Below are positions 26,953-34,975 of a stretch of 64,000 bases of DNA, one piece after another (the first letter of the stretch is position 1; each line of letters begins with the position of its first letter). Position numbers and translations under genes: made by a program. Source of the DNA: JAWXBM01 sp034440115 (GTDB lineage Bacteria > Pseudomonadota > Gammaproteobacteria > Xanthomonadales > SZUA-36); assembly GCA_034440115.1 (NCBI GenBank), contig JAWXBM010000117.1, positions 29,037 to 93,036 on the forward strand. The letters run 5' to 3'. The notes under the pieces were generated by a model. The model saw nothing but the letters and a program-made list of their open reading frames with translations, was not told the origin of the DNA and ran no database searches.

Positions 26953-27954
26953 CTAATCCTCTTGCAGTTCGTTAACCATCCAGTCGTAGGTGGATTGCAA
27001 TCCATCAGCCAGCGCTATACTGGCCGACCAGCCCAATGACCGGATCAGAGCCACATCCAGAAGTTTGCGCGGCGTACCATCCGGGCGTGAACTATCGAAG
27101 CAGACCTGGCCATTGAATCCTGTCACAAGTGCAATCATCTGTGCCAATTCTGCAATGGCCACATCTTCGCCACAACCCACATTGATATGGGCATTCCTGC
27201 CCGGCAGCTGAGACCAGAAATCATCCGGCGCGATGTTCATGACAGCCAGGCAGGCTGCGGCCATATCATCTACGTGTAAAAATTCACGCCTCGGCTTGCC
27301 GCTACCCCAAACTCCAACACTGGCATCTCCGTTTCGCGCAGCGCGATAAAAGCGGTGCAACAAAGCGGGCAAAACATGACTGGTTTCCAGGTCAAAATTA
27401 TCAAACGGCCCATACAGATTGGTCGGCATGACGCTGCGGAAATCGCAGCCATACTGGCGCCGGTAAGATTCACACATTTTCAGACCGGCAATTTTGGCTA
27501 CCGCATAAGCCTCATTGGTCGGTTCCAGTTCACCCGTTAACAAGGCCGCTTCATGGATGGGCTGATCAGCCAGCCGCGGGTAGATACAGGAACTGCCCAG
27601 GAACAGCAGGCGGCCCACGCCACTGCGGTAGGCGGCATCAATGACATGCGTCTGTATCAACAGATTCTCGCGGATGAAATCCGCCGGGAATTCGTTATTT
27701 GCCTGTATGCCGCCGACTTTTGCCGCGGCCAGATAAACCTGGTCAATTCGCTCGTCACCGAAAAACTGTTCTACTTCGGACTGGCGTATCAGGTCAAGTT
27801 CACTCCGGCCCCGCAAAACAAGTTCGCAGCTACCTGCCCTGACCAAAGCCCGCAGCAAAGCCGAGCCGACCATGCCATGATGACCAGCCACGAATATTCG
27901 CGGCATGCCTTCGGGCAATTCATGCAACCTGGGATTCATTTGCCGTGCGCTCAA
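26953..27954 (-). CDS. fcl: GDP-L-fucose synthase
   Basis: 333 residues, short-chain epimerase/reductase fold. The N terminus has the NADP Rossmann motif FVAGHHGMVGSALLRAL; the active site has FLGSSCIYPRLADQPIHE and YAVAKIAGL (YxxxK). These are signature segments of Fcl/WcaG, which epimerises and reduces GDP-4-keto-6-deoxymannose to GDP-L-fucose for surface glycans. It overlaps the upstream gmd stop by four bases, the standard gmd-fcl pair, and is followed by the DUF2058 gene. Confidence 0.94.
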   Translation of the reverse strand: MSARQMNPRLHELPEGMPRIFVAGHHGMVGSALLRALVRAGSCELVLRGRSELDLIRQSEVEQFFGDERIDQVYLAAAKVGGIQANNEFPADFIRENLLIQTHVIDAAYRSGVGRLLFLGSSCIYPRLADQPIHEAALLTGELEPTNEAYAVAKIAGLKMCESYRRQYGCDFRSVMPTNLYGPFDNFDLETSHVLPALLHRFYRAARNGDASVGVWGSGKPRREFLHVDDMAAACLAVMNIAPDDFWSQLPGRNAHINVGCGEDVAIAELAQMIALVTGFNGQVCFDSSRPDGTPRKLLDVALIRSLGWSASIALADGLQSTYDWMVNELQED

Positions 27955-29072
27955 TCCTTGCAGCGGTGTTGTTTGACCAACGCCTCTTCCTGCGCCTGGT
28001 TCAAATCCGAAACAGCCATTTCCTGCACCAATTGCTCAAAGGTTGTGCGCGGCTTCCAGCCCAGTTCACGCTCGGCCTTGGAAGCATCGCCCAACAGGGT
28101 TTCCACTTCTGCCGGGCGATAATACCTTGGATCTATGCGTACCAGCACATCGCCCTTGCGGCAGAGAAATTCCGCATTGGCACAATCCGTGAGAACTGCA
28201 TGTTCAGCTGCACCATCACCACGCCACTCCAACACCAGACCCATATGCCGTGCTGTGGCGTTAACAAAGTCACGCACCGATCTTTGCTCACCGGTGGCGA
28301 TCACATAATCCTCGGGCTGATCCTGCTGCAACATCAACCATTGCGCCTCCACGTAGTCCCGCGCATGGCCCCAATCGCGCCGCGCATCCAGATTGCCGAG
28401 GTAAACGCAATCGTCCAAACCAAAAGCGATGCGCGCCAGCCCGCGGGTGATCTTGCGGGTTACAAAAGTCTCGCCACGCAAGGGCGATTCGTGATTAAAA
28501 AGAATCCCATTGCAAGCGAACTGGCCATAGGATTCACGATAATTCACCACGATCCAATAGGCATAAAGCTTGGCGACACCATAAGGCGAACGCGGGTAAA
28601 ACGGTGTGGTTTCCCGCTGCGGGGTTTCCTGCACTTTACCGAATAGCTCAGAAGTTGAAGCCTGGTAAAAACGACAGGAATCCTGCAGGCCCAGGTTGCG
28701 AATAGCTTCCAGCAGGCGCAAGGTTCCTACCGCATCCGATTCGGCGGTGTATTCCGGCTCTTCAAACGAAACGGCCACATGGCTCTGCGCCGCCAGATTA
28801 TAGATCTCGTCCGGCTGCACGGCCTGGATGGTGCGTTGCAGCGATGATCCATCGGTCATATCACCGTAATGCAAGCGCAAACGTGCACCTCTGTCCTGCG
28901 GGTCGGCGTAAAGGTGATCGATGCGCTGGGTATTGATCGAAGATGCGCGGCGTTTGATGCCGTGCACCTCGTAGCCCTTGGCTAATAAAAATTCTGCCAG
29001 ATACGCACCGTCCTGCCCGGTAATGCCTGTGATCAGGGCTTTTTTAGTCAAGCTGTTGTTCCCTTTGTCCAT
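27951..29072 (-). CDS. gmd: GDP-mannose 4,6-dehydratase
   Basis: 373 residues. ALITGITGQDGAYLAEFLL is the Gmd N-terminal nucleotide-binding motif; later EIYNLAAQSHVAVSFEEPE, QASTSELFGKVQETPQ and FYPRSPYGVAKLYAYW (YxxxK) give the catalytic core. It produces GDP-4-keto-6-deoxy-D-mannose, the substrate for the next gene product, Fcl. The two genes overlap by four bases. The length is typical. Confidence 0.95.
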   Translation of the reverse strand: MDKGNNSLTKKALITGITGQDGAYLAEFLLAKGYEVHGIKRRASSINTQRIDHLYADPQDRGARLRLHYGDMTDGSSLQRTIQAVQPDEIYNLAAQSHVAVSFEEPEYTAESDAVGTLRLLEAIRNLGLQDSCRFYQASTSELFGKVQETPQRETTPFYPRSPYGVAKLYAYWIVVNYRESYGQFACNGILFNHESPLRGETFVTRKITRGLARIAFGLDDCVYLGNLDARRDWGHARDYVEAQWLMLQQDQPEDYVIATGEQRSVRDFVNATARHMGLVLEWRGDGAAEHAVLTDCANAEFLCRKGDVLVRIDPRYYRPAEVETLLGDASKAERELGWKPRTTFEQLVQEMAVSDLNQAQEEALVKQHRCKD

Positions 29073-29111
29073 TCAGGCTATTCATTCAGGTTATCTGAGC
29101 AGCTTATCTAT

Positions 29112-30434
29112 TCAGGGCCGACCGATAGCGTAATAGGTAAAACCACGGCGACGGACGATGGGCGGTGACCAGATATTGCGACCATCCACCATCACAGGCT
29201 GCTGCATGACTTGATGCAACCGATCAAAATCAGGAGCCCAGTAGAGTTTCCATTCGGTCATCAACACCAGTGCATCCGCGTCCTGGGCGGCCAGGTAAGG
29301 GTCATCTGCCAGACTAAAGCCGCTGTCCTCTGTGTACATAAGGGCGGCCTCTTCCATCGCTTCCGGGTCATGCGCACACACGCTGGCGCCTTCCGCCAAC
29401 AAGGCATCGATCAGGTTCAATGCGGGCGCTTCACGCATATCATCGGTATTGGGCTTGAAGGACAAACCCCAAACAGCGATCTTCAAGCCGGCCAGTTCCC
29501 CGCCAAAGTGCCGGTCGAGTAGTTCAAACGCCTTGGTTTTCTGCCGGTTATTGACCGCCTCAACGGCGCGTAGTAACTCTGCTTCGTAACCAAATTGCCG
29601 AGCTGTGCGCTCCAAAGCGCGCACGTCCTTGGGAAAGCACGAACCGCCATAACCCACACCGGGATAAATAAACGAGTAGCCGATGCGCGGATCCGAGCCC
29701 ATGCCAATACGCACTTGCTCGATATCCGCACCCACACGTTCGGCCAGGTTGGATAATTCATTCATCAGGCTGATCTTGGTCGCCAGCATGGTATTGGCAG
29801 CGTACTTGGTAAGCTCAGAGGAGCGCACATCCATGCACAGCAACTTCTCGTGATTGCGGTTGAACGGCGCATACAACTCGCGTAGCAGTGTTTCAGCTTC
29901 CTCCGAATCCGTGCCAATAACGATACGATCCGGTTTCATGAAATCGGCAATGGCCGCACCTTCTTTGAGAAATTCCGGATTGGACGCTACGGTCACTTCA
30001 AAACCCATATTCCTTTCCTGTAATGCCCTGTTGGCGGCTTCCCGGACTCTTTCGCAGGTTCCCACCGGTACCGTAGACTTGACCACAATCAGAACCGGTT
30101 TCTCGAGACACTGTCCCAAACCTTCGGCCACAGCCAGAACATGGCTGAGATCGGCAGAACCGTCCTCATCGGGCGGAGTACCTACCGCAATAAAAATAAC
30201 TTCAGCGTCGTGCACGGCTGCTGGCAGGGAGTTGCTGAAAAACAAACGCCCTTGTGCGGCGTTGTCCAGCAACATGGCCTCCAGGCCCGGTTCAAAAATA
30301 GGTACGATGCCCTGACGCAGCCGCTCAATACGGCCGCAGTCTATATCCATGCACGTGACGTGGTGTCCCACTTCCGATAGCCCTGCTCCGCTGACCAGCC
30401 CAACATAGCCACTACCGATGATCGCTAAACGCAT
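29112..30434 (-). CDS. ugd: UDP-glucose 6-dehydrogenase
   Basis: 440 residues. The N-terminal NAD domain (IIGSGYVGLVSGAGLSEVGH) and the catalytic cysteine in PGVGYGGSCFPKDVRAL are clear, as is the C-terminal UDP-binding domain (GLSFKPNTDDMREAPALNLI). It oxidises UDP-glucose twice to UDP-glucuronate. Its ATG overlaps the stop of the upstream epimerase gene by one base (TAATG), so UDP-glucuronate and its 4-epimer would be made together. gmd follows after 39 bases. Confidence 0.95.
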   Translation of the reverse strand: MRLAIIGSGYVGLVSGAGLSEVGHHVTCMDIDCGRIERLRQGIVPIFEPGLEAMLLDNAAQGRLFFSNSLPAAVHDAEVIFIAVGTPPDEDGSADLSHVLAVAEGLGQCLEKPVLIVVKSTVPVGTCERVREAANRALQERNMGFEVTVASNPEFLKEGAAIADFMKPDRIVIGTDSEEAETLLRELYAPFNRNHEKLLCMDVRSSELTKYAANTMLATKISLMNELSNLAERVGADIEQVRIGMGSDPRIGYSFIYPGVGYGGSCFPKDVRALERTARQFGYEAELLRAVEAVNNRQKTKAFELLDRHFGGELAGLKIAVWGLSFKPNTDDMREAPALNLIDALLAEGASVCAHDPEAMEEAALMYTEDSGFSLADDPYLAAQDADALVLMTEWKLYWAPDFDRLHQVMQQPVMVDGRNIWSPPIVRRRGFTYYAIGRP

Positions 30435-31480
30435 TACTTATTCCTGCTGTCCGATGAGTAATAGCCCTTGAACCAGTGGATGAACTGCTGCATGCCAACG
30501 GCCAGGGATGTATTCGAATGATAGCCAAACCGTGTGGCCAATTCGCTGCAATCTGCCCAGGTATTCTGCACATCACCCGGCTGAGCGGGCAGCATTTCCA
30601 GTTTGGCCTGCACCCCCAGGCAGTTTTCCAGTTCGGCCAGAAAATCCATCAACTGCACCGGTTGGCTATTGCCTATGTTATAGATTCTAAACGGCGCCAG
30701 CGTGACTGCCGGGGAGATTGCCGGGTCACCGTTAGAATCCGGGCCGACAACCGGAGTGGAAGATTTCGCTGGAACGAGTCCCGTTGCCACCGCAATCACG
30801 CCGCTCACGATATCGTCAATATAGGTGAAATCACGCTGGTGGTGGCCGAAATTGAAAACACCGATGGTCTCGCCAGCCAGCATTTTCCTGGCAAACATGA
30901 TCGGCGCCATATCCGGCCGGCCCCATGGGCCATAAACGGTGAAGAACCTCAAACCCGTGGTGGGCAACGCATGCAGATGCGAATAAACATGCGCCATCAA
31001 CTCGTTGGCGCGTTTGCTGGCCGCATAAATGGACAGGGGATGATCGACCGCATCGTGCTCCGAGAACGGCGTTTTGGCATTGTTACCATACACCGAACTG
31101 GAAGAAGCGTAGACCAGGTGCTCAATATTCTGCTGCCGGCAAGCTTCCAGCACATTCATGAAACCGACCAGGTTGGCTGCAACATAATCCATAGGATGAT
31201 CAATGGAATGCCGGACACCTGCTTGAGCGGCCAGATGTAACAGGCAGCGTGGCTGAACATTCGCTACTAATTGGCTCAGGGCCACACCATCGGTGATGTC
31301 CAGCTTTTCAAAGCGAAATCCCGGCTGGCCTGTCAATAAGGCCAGCCGATCAAGCTTCAGTTGCGGGTCGTAATACTGATTGAGATTATCCAGGCCGGTT
31401 ACCTCATGCCCCATTTGCAGCAGGCGCTGCGCGGTGTGCATGCCGATAAAACCGGCAACTCCGGTCAGCACCAGTTTCAT
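30434..31480 (-). CDS. NAD-dependent epimerase, probably UDP-glucuronate 4-epimerase
   Basis: 348 residues, extended short-chain dehydrogenase fold. GVAGFIGMHTAQRLL binds NAD; YASSSSVYGNN and SIYAASKRANELMAHVYSHL hold the catalytic Ser and YxxxK. RFFTVYGPWGRPDMA and RIYNIGNSQPVQLMDFL are typical of UDP-glucuronate 4-epimerases that yield UDP-galacturonate. Coupling to ugd through a one-base overlap supports this substrate. The segment around residues 235-265 (LVPAKSSTPVVGPDSNGDPA) is a longer loop than usual. First gene of the nucleotide-sugar operon, 39 bases after the FKBP gene. Confidence 0.85.
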   Translation of the reverse strand: MKLVLTGVAGFIGMHTAQRLLQMGHEVTGLDNLNQYYDPQLKLDRLALLTGQPGFRFEKLDITDGVALSQLVANVQPRCLLHLAAQAGVRHSIDHPMDYVAANLVGFMNVLEACRQQNIEHLVYASSSSVYGNNAKTPFSEHDAVDHPLSIYAASKRANELMAHVYSHLHALPTTGLRFFTVYGPWGRPDMAPIMFARKMLAGETIGVFNFGHHQRDFTYIDDIVSGVIAVATGLVPAKSSTPVVGPDSNGDPAISPAVTLAPFRIYNIGNSQPVQLMDFLAELENCLGVQAKLEMLPAQPGDVQNTWADCSELATRFGYHSNTSLAVGMQQFIHWFKGYYSSDSRNK

Positions 31481-31519
31481 GGCGCTTTTTGCCCGGTGAT
31501 AAGCTCTAACTCCTAAATA

Positions 31520-32209
31520 TTACTGGCCTTCGATGCCGAGCAATTCAACCTGGAATATCAAGGTTGCATTCGGACCGATGGGGCCACCACCTGCCGGGCC
31601 GTAAGCCAAAGCTGGCGGAATGTAAAACATGAACTTGCTGCCCACTGGCATCAGTTGCACACCTTCGGTCCAACCGGGTATCACTTTGTCCAGTTCAAAA
31701 GAAATAGGCTCGCCCCTGGCATAGGAGCTGTCGAATTCTTCGCCATTCAGCAAAGTACCTTGATAATGCACTCGTACCTTGTCGGTGGCTTGCGGTTTGG
31801 GGCCTGTGCCCAGATCTATGACTTTGTACTGCAAGCCGCTGTCAGTGACCTGTACGCCTTCCTTGACCCGGTTTTCCAAAAGGAATTTATCGCCCTCTGT
31901 GGCATTATTGCCAGCAGATGCGGCCATTTCAGCCTCGGCTTCACCACGTTTCTTGGCGATAAAGGCTTCACGTATGGTGGCGGCCTCTTCAGGTGTCAAA
32001 GCCGGTGTTTCCCCAGCATAGGTGGTTTGAATGGCGTCAAATAAAGTTTTCAGATCGATATCCGAGCCCTGTTGCTTTAACGAGGCACCGATATCCATAC
32101 CGATGATGTAGCCCAGTTTTTGAGCTTCGGTATTCAACTCCGTGGCGGCGATTGCGTTGGCAGAAACGCTCACTGCTGCCATTAAGCCCAAAACAGAAAA
32201 AATTCTCAT
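31520..32209 (-). CDS. FKBP-type peptidyl-prolyl cis-trans isomerase, periplasmic (FkpA/Mip-like)
   Basis: 229 residues from MRIFSVLGLMAAVSVSANAIA, a signal peptide with cleavage near AIA-AT. The N-terminal dimerisation domain (LGYIIGMDIGASLKQQG) precedes the FKBP domain (DKVRVHYQGTLLNGEEFDSSYARGE split over the active-site strand, then PVGSKFMFYIPPALAYG). It assists protein folding in the periplasm. An AAGGAG ribosome binding site supports the ATG at 32209; the longer open frame from 32311 is rejected. It may be co-transcribed with the epimerase gene, since no terminator lies between. Confidence 0.92.
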   Translation of the reverse strand: MRIFSVLGLMAAVSVSANAIAATELNTEAQKLGYIIGMDIGASLKQQGSDIDLKTLFDAIQTTYAGETPALTPEEAATIREAFIAKKRGEAEAEMAASAGNNATEGDKFLLENRVKEGVQVTDSGLQYKVIDLGTGPKPQATDKVRVHYQGTLLNGEEFDSSYARGEPISFELDKVIPGWTEGVQLMPVGSKFMFYIPPALAYGPAGGGPIGPNATLIFQVELLGIEGQ

Positions 32210-32350
32210 GAAATTGCTCCTTGATGATAAATATCCCACTGGCAATAGTTTGAACCTGTCAGCAGGCCGTAACCAGCAGCGGATTTTCCACTGATTCAGC
32301 CACATTCGCAAATCAGAGTGAGTAAATGATAAAAAGCTTGCATAAAATAC

Positions 32351-32390
32351 TTGCTTTGGCTTGTTATGGTGTTATACCATACTACCACAC
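32351..32390 (+). promoter_or_regulatory. Promoter with YtrA-type operator for the small-protein/GntR/ABC operon
   Basis: TTGCTT (32351-32356), a 16-base spacer and TATACC (32373-32378) form a -35/-10 pair. A 22-base dyad at 32369-32390 begins GTGT and ends ACAC, with symmetric TA steps inside; this is the pattern of GntR/YtrA operators (GTGTA-N-TA...TA-N-TACAC). A perfect TATGGT/ACCATA pair overlaps it. The site covers the -10 box, so the GntR protein encoded downstream would repress its own operon. Confidence 0.65.
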
Positions 32391-32421
32391 TAAATTAAGC
32401 CAACATATTCGGAACACACAA

Positions 32422-32670
32422 GTGAAAAACTTCAAAACCAGAAACAGAATAAAAATCCCCAATCACGTTGCCGTTTTGGCCGCCATCATATTATTGGTCA
32501 GCAGTGTGGCAACTCCGACAAGCCAAAGTTCAACAGCAGCGGGCACTAGCTTGACGCAGCAACTGAACGATGCCGTAGTAGAGCCCGCCGTCATCGAGCT
32601 GGCCACAGTTGCGGCTACAGTGAGCAAACCCGCGACATTCACCATCAGCTCGCTGATCTTCAGGTTTTAA
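32422..32670 (+). CDS. Small membrane-anchored protein of unknown function, first gene of the YtrA-ABC operon
   Basis: 82 residues from a GTG start (VKNFKTRNRIKIPNHV), one transmembrane helix (AVLAAIILLVSSVA) and a Ser/Thr/Ala-rich tail ending SSLIFRF. I do not recognise a family. The frame is open from an ATG at 32326, but that ATG precedes the promoter and operator, so the GTG at 32422 (GGAA upstream) is favoured. It ends nine bases before the GntR gene. Position suggests a helper of the ABC transporter, or a leader; it could also be a chance frame. Confidence 0.45.
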   Translation: MKNFKTRNRIKIPNHVAVLAAIILLVSSVATPTSQSSTAAGTSLTQQLNDAVVEPAVIELATVAATVSKPATFTISSLIFRF

Positions 32671-32679
32671 GCCAAGCCG

Positions 32680-33054
32680 GTGACTACCCGCTGGAACGAT
32701 ATCGAGCCAATCTACTGGCAGCTCAAAGAACGTACCATTGCCATGATTCTGGATGGGACACTGGCCGAAGGTGATGCCCTGCCCTCTGTTCGGGCCGTGG
32801 CTTCTGACCTGCAACTCAACCCCATCACGGTTTCAAAATCTTACCAGGCACTGGTGGATGAAGGACTTGTTGAGAAGCGCCGCGGACTGGGCATGTTCGT
32901 TTGCACGGGTGCTTTTGGGCAACTGATTGCAAGTGAACGCAAACGCTTTTTGCAAACAGAATGGCCAGCGACCTTGAAACGAATCCAGCAACTAGACCTG
33001 GATGTACAAGCGTTATTGCATGCGGCCGAACCCGGAGGCAAGAAAAAGACATGA
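32680..33054 (+). CDS. GntR-family transcriptional regulator, YtrA subfamily
   Basis: 124 residues from a GTG start. The winged helix is at residues 13-75 (IYWQLKERTIAMILDG, LPSVRAVASDLQLNPITVSK, YQALVDEGLVEKRRGLGMFV). The short C-terminal tail without a ligand domain is the mark of the YtrA subfamily, which controls neighbouring ABC transporters. It overlaps the ABC ATPase start by four bases (ATGA) and a matching operator lies at 32369-32390. The ribosome binding site is weak, suggesting coupling to the preceding small gene. Confidence 0.88.
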   Translation: MTTRWNDIEPIYWQLKERTIAMILDGTLAEGDALPSVRAVASDLQLNPITVSKSYQALVDEGLVEKRRGLGMFVCTGAFGQLIASERKRFLQTEWPATLKRIQQLDLDVQALLHAAEPGGKKKT

Positions 33055-33968
33055 CAACTGAGGCACCATTCGCTGCGGAGCGCACAGCTTTCGCACCCGT
33101 TATTAAAGCCACTGGCCTGACCAAAAGCTATGGCAGGCATCTGGCCGTTGACCACATAGACCTGGAAATTGCTGCGGGCCGTATCGTTGGCCTGATTGGG
33201 CCTAATGGCGCCGGCAAAACCACCTTGATGAAGGCCATTCTGGGGCTGGCGAATTGCGCTGGAAAGCTGGAAGTGCTCGGCTTGGATCCAAGAAGCCAAC
33301 GCTCGCAACTGATGGAAGATGTCTGCTTTATTGCTGATGTAGCCGTGTTGCCGCGCTGGATCCGCGTCAATCAATTGATTGAGTTAACCGGCAAAATACA
33401 TCCGCGATTTTCCAAACAGCGCTGCCTTGATTACCTGGCCAAGACCAGGATCAATCAGGACAGTAAAGTCAAAACATTATCCAAGGGCATGGTAGCGCAA
33501 TTGCACCTGTCCCTGGTGATGTCCATAGATGCCAAGTTGCTGGTGCTGGACGAACCTACCCTTGGTCTGGATATTCTCTATCGCAAGGAGTTTTACACCA
33601 ACCTGTTGAACGACTATTTTGATGATGAGCGCAGTATCATCATCACCACTCACCAGGTAGAAGAAGTGGAGCATATTCTCACCGACCTTATATTTATCAA
33701 CGACGGCAAGGTTGCACTGAATTGCAGCATGGAAGAAGTGCAACAACGCTACATCGAGTTGATGGTAAAGCCCGATCAGGCTGCCGCTGCACGCGCCTTG
33801 GGCCCCATGCGTGAAAGCCAATCCTTCGGGCGGCATATATTCCTGTTTGAAGGGAGCGATCGGAGCCAACTGGCCGAAATGGGCGAAATGCGGACACCGA
33901 GTGTCGCCGACCTGTTTGTGGCGATCATGAGCCCGAAAGAAACAACTTCGACCGGAGGCCGGGCATGA
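33051..33968 (+). CDS. ABC transporter ATP-binding protein
   Basis: 305 residues from MTTEAPFAAERTA. Walker A is GLIGPNGAGKTTLM, the signature is LSKGMVAQLHLSL and Walker B is LLVLDEPTLGLD, with H-loop ITTHQVEEVEHI. It is the ATPase of an ABC-2-type exporter, of the kind regulated by YtrA proteins and often tied to drug or envelope stress responses. The substrate is unknown. It overlaps genes on both sides by four bases, so the unit regulator-ATPase-permease is one operon. The ATG at 33051 is preferred to the longer frame from 32961, which lies in the regulator gene. Confidence 0.92.
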   Translation: MTTEAPFAAERTAFAPVIKATGLTKSYGRHLAVDHIDLEIAAGRIVGLIGPNGAGKTTLMKAILGLANCAGKLEVLGLDPRSQRSQLMEDVCFIADVAVLPRWIRVNQLIELTGKIHPRFSKQRCLDYLAKTRINQDSKVKTLSKGMVAQLHLSLVMSIDAKLLVLDEPTLGLDILYRKEFYTNLLNDYFDDERSIIITTHQVEEVEHILTDLIFINDGKVALNCSMEEVQQRYIELMVKPDQAAAARALGPMRESQSFGRHIFLFEGSDRSQLAEMGEMRTPSVADLFVAIMSPKETTSTGGRA

Positions 33969-34912
33969 ACCGTTTATTGGCCTTGATGCAACGTGAGTTC
34001 TGGGAAAACAAAGGGGCATTTCGCACCACGCCCATTGTCATTGGCGGAATTCATATCGTGCTGCTATTGATGTCTATTTTTACCACGGCGCATTTTGACA
34101 ACGAGCTCTACACCTTCCGCGAAGCGGTCCGCATGTTGGCTGCTCAACCGGATTTGTTCCGCTCAGAACATGTCTATGAGATCATGCTGGGCACCTCCTT
34201 GTTCTTCACCATCGTGCTGTCGGTGGTGGTGTTCTTCTACCTGCTGGGATCGCTCTACGACGACCGCAAGGATCGCAGCATCCTATTCTGGAAATCGCTG
34301 CCAACTTCGGACCGCCTGACCATTCTGTCCAAGCTGCTGACCGCCATGCTCACAGCGCCGCTGTGCTTCTTGATCGTGTTCATCCTCACCCAGGTCGTGG
34401 CCACGATTATCGCCGCCATCATGATCATGTCAGTGGGTGAAAACCCCTGGATTCTGTTTATCAGCTCGATGAACCCGATTAAGGTTTGGGCGGTGGTGGG
34501 TTTCAGCTACCTGGCCACATCCATTTGGTTCTTGCCGATGTCAGCCTGGCTGATTCTGGTTTCAGCATTTTCGCCCCGCGTCCCTTTGTTGTTTGCGCTG
34601 TTGCCACCGCTGGTATTGTCTATTCTGCAAACCTGGATCGACTTCCTGCGCACCTTCACTCTGAACAGCAGCGTGTTTGGCATGATAGGTAAGTGGATAG
34701 CCAATAGCCCCACCATACTGACTGCCCAGGTGCAGGACGGGGTGGGCATGCTGGCCCTTGGGTTACCTGGCACTGAACGCTTTGATCGTACCGTGACTGC
34801 GGGAAATATCCTCGATCGCTTGTTCTCGGCGGATATGTTGTACGGCTTGATAGTGGCAGCGGTATTTCTGGCAGGTGCCCTGTGGTTCCGGCGCCGAGCA
34901 ACGGACAGCTAG
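33965..34912 (+). CDS. ABC transporter permease (ABC-2 type)
   Basis: 315 residues with about six hydrophobic spans: near 20-40 (TTPIVIGGIHIVLLLMSIF), 75-95 (LFFTIVLSVVVFFYLLGSLY), 120-150 (LLTAMLTAPLCFLIVFILTQ), 170-195, 200-225 and 290-310 (YGLIVAAVFLAGALWF). A short DDRKDRSILFWKSLPTS loop after the second span is typical of ABC-2 permeases. It partners the ATPase encoded just upstream (ATGA overlap). The substrate cannot be inferred. Confidence 0.88.
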   Translation: MNRLLALMQREFWENKGAFRTTPIVIGGIHIVLLLMSIFTTAHFDNELYTFREAVRMLAAQPDLFRSEHVYEIMLGTSLFFTIVLSVVVFFYLLGSLYDDRKDRSILFWKSLPTSDRLTILSKLLTAMLTAPLCFLIVFILTQVVATIIAAIMIMSVGENPWILFISSMNPIKVWAVVGFSYLATSIWFLPMSAWLILVSAFSPRVPLLFALLPPLVLSILQTWIDFLRTFTLNSSVFGMIGKWIANSPTILTAQVQDGVGMLALGLPGTERFDRTVTAGNILDRLFSADMLYGLIVAAVFLAGALWFRRRATDS

Positions 34913-34975
34913 TACTCTGGCAGTCTGGCCGACGCACTATGGGATCAAGTAAGTAGCAACGAAAGCAGCAGCGCT

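Noticed and set aside
27553..28646. Plus-strand open frames across fcl and gmd
   Set aside because: Antisense to well-conserved Fcl and Gmd sequence; no motifs or ribosome binding sites.
32326..32421. ATG at 32326 as start of the small protein
   Set aside because: It lies upstream of the promoter and YtrA operator, so it would not be transcribed from them.
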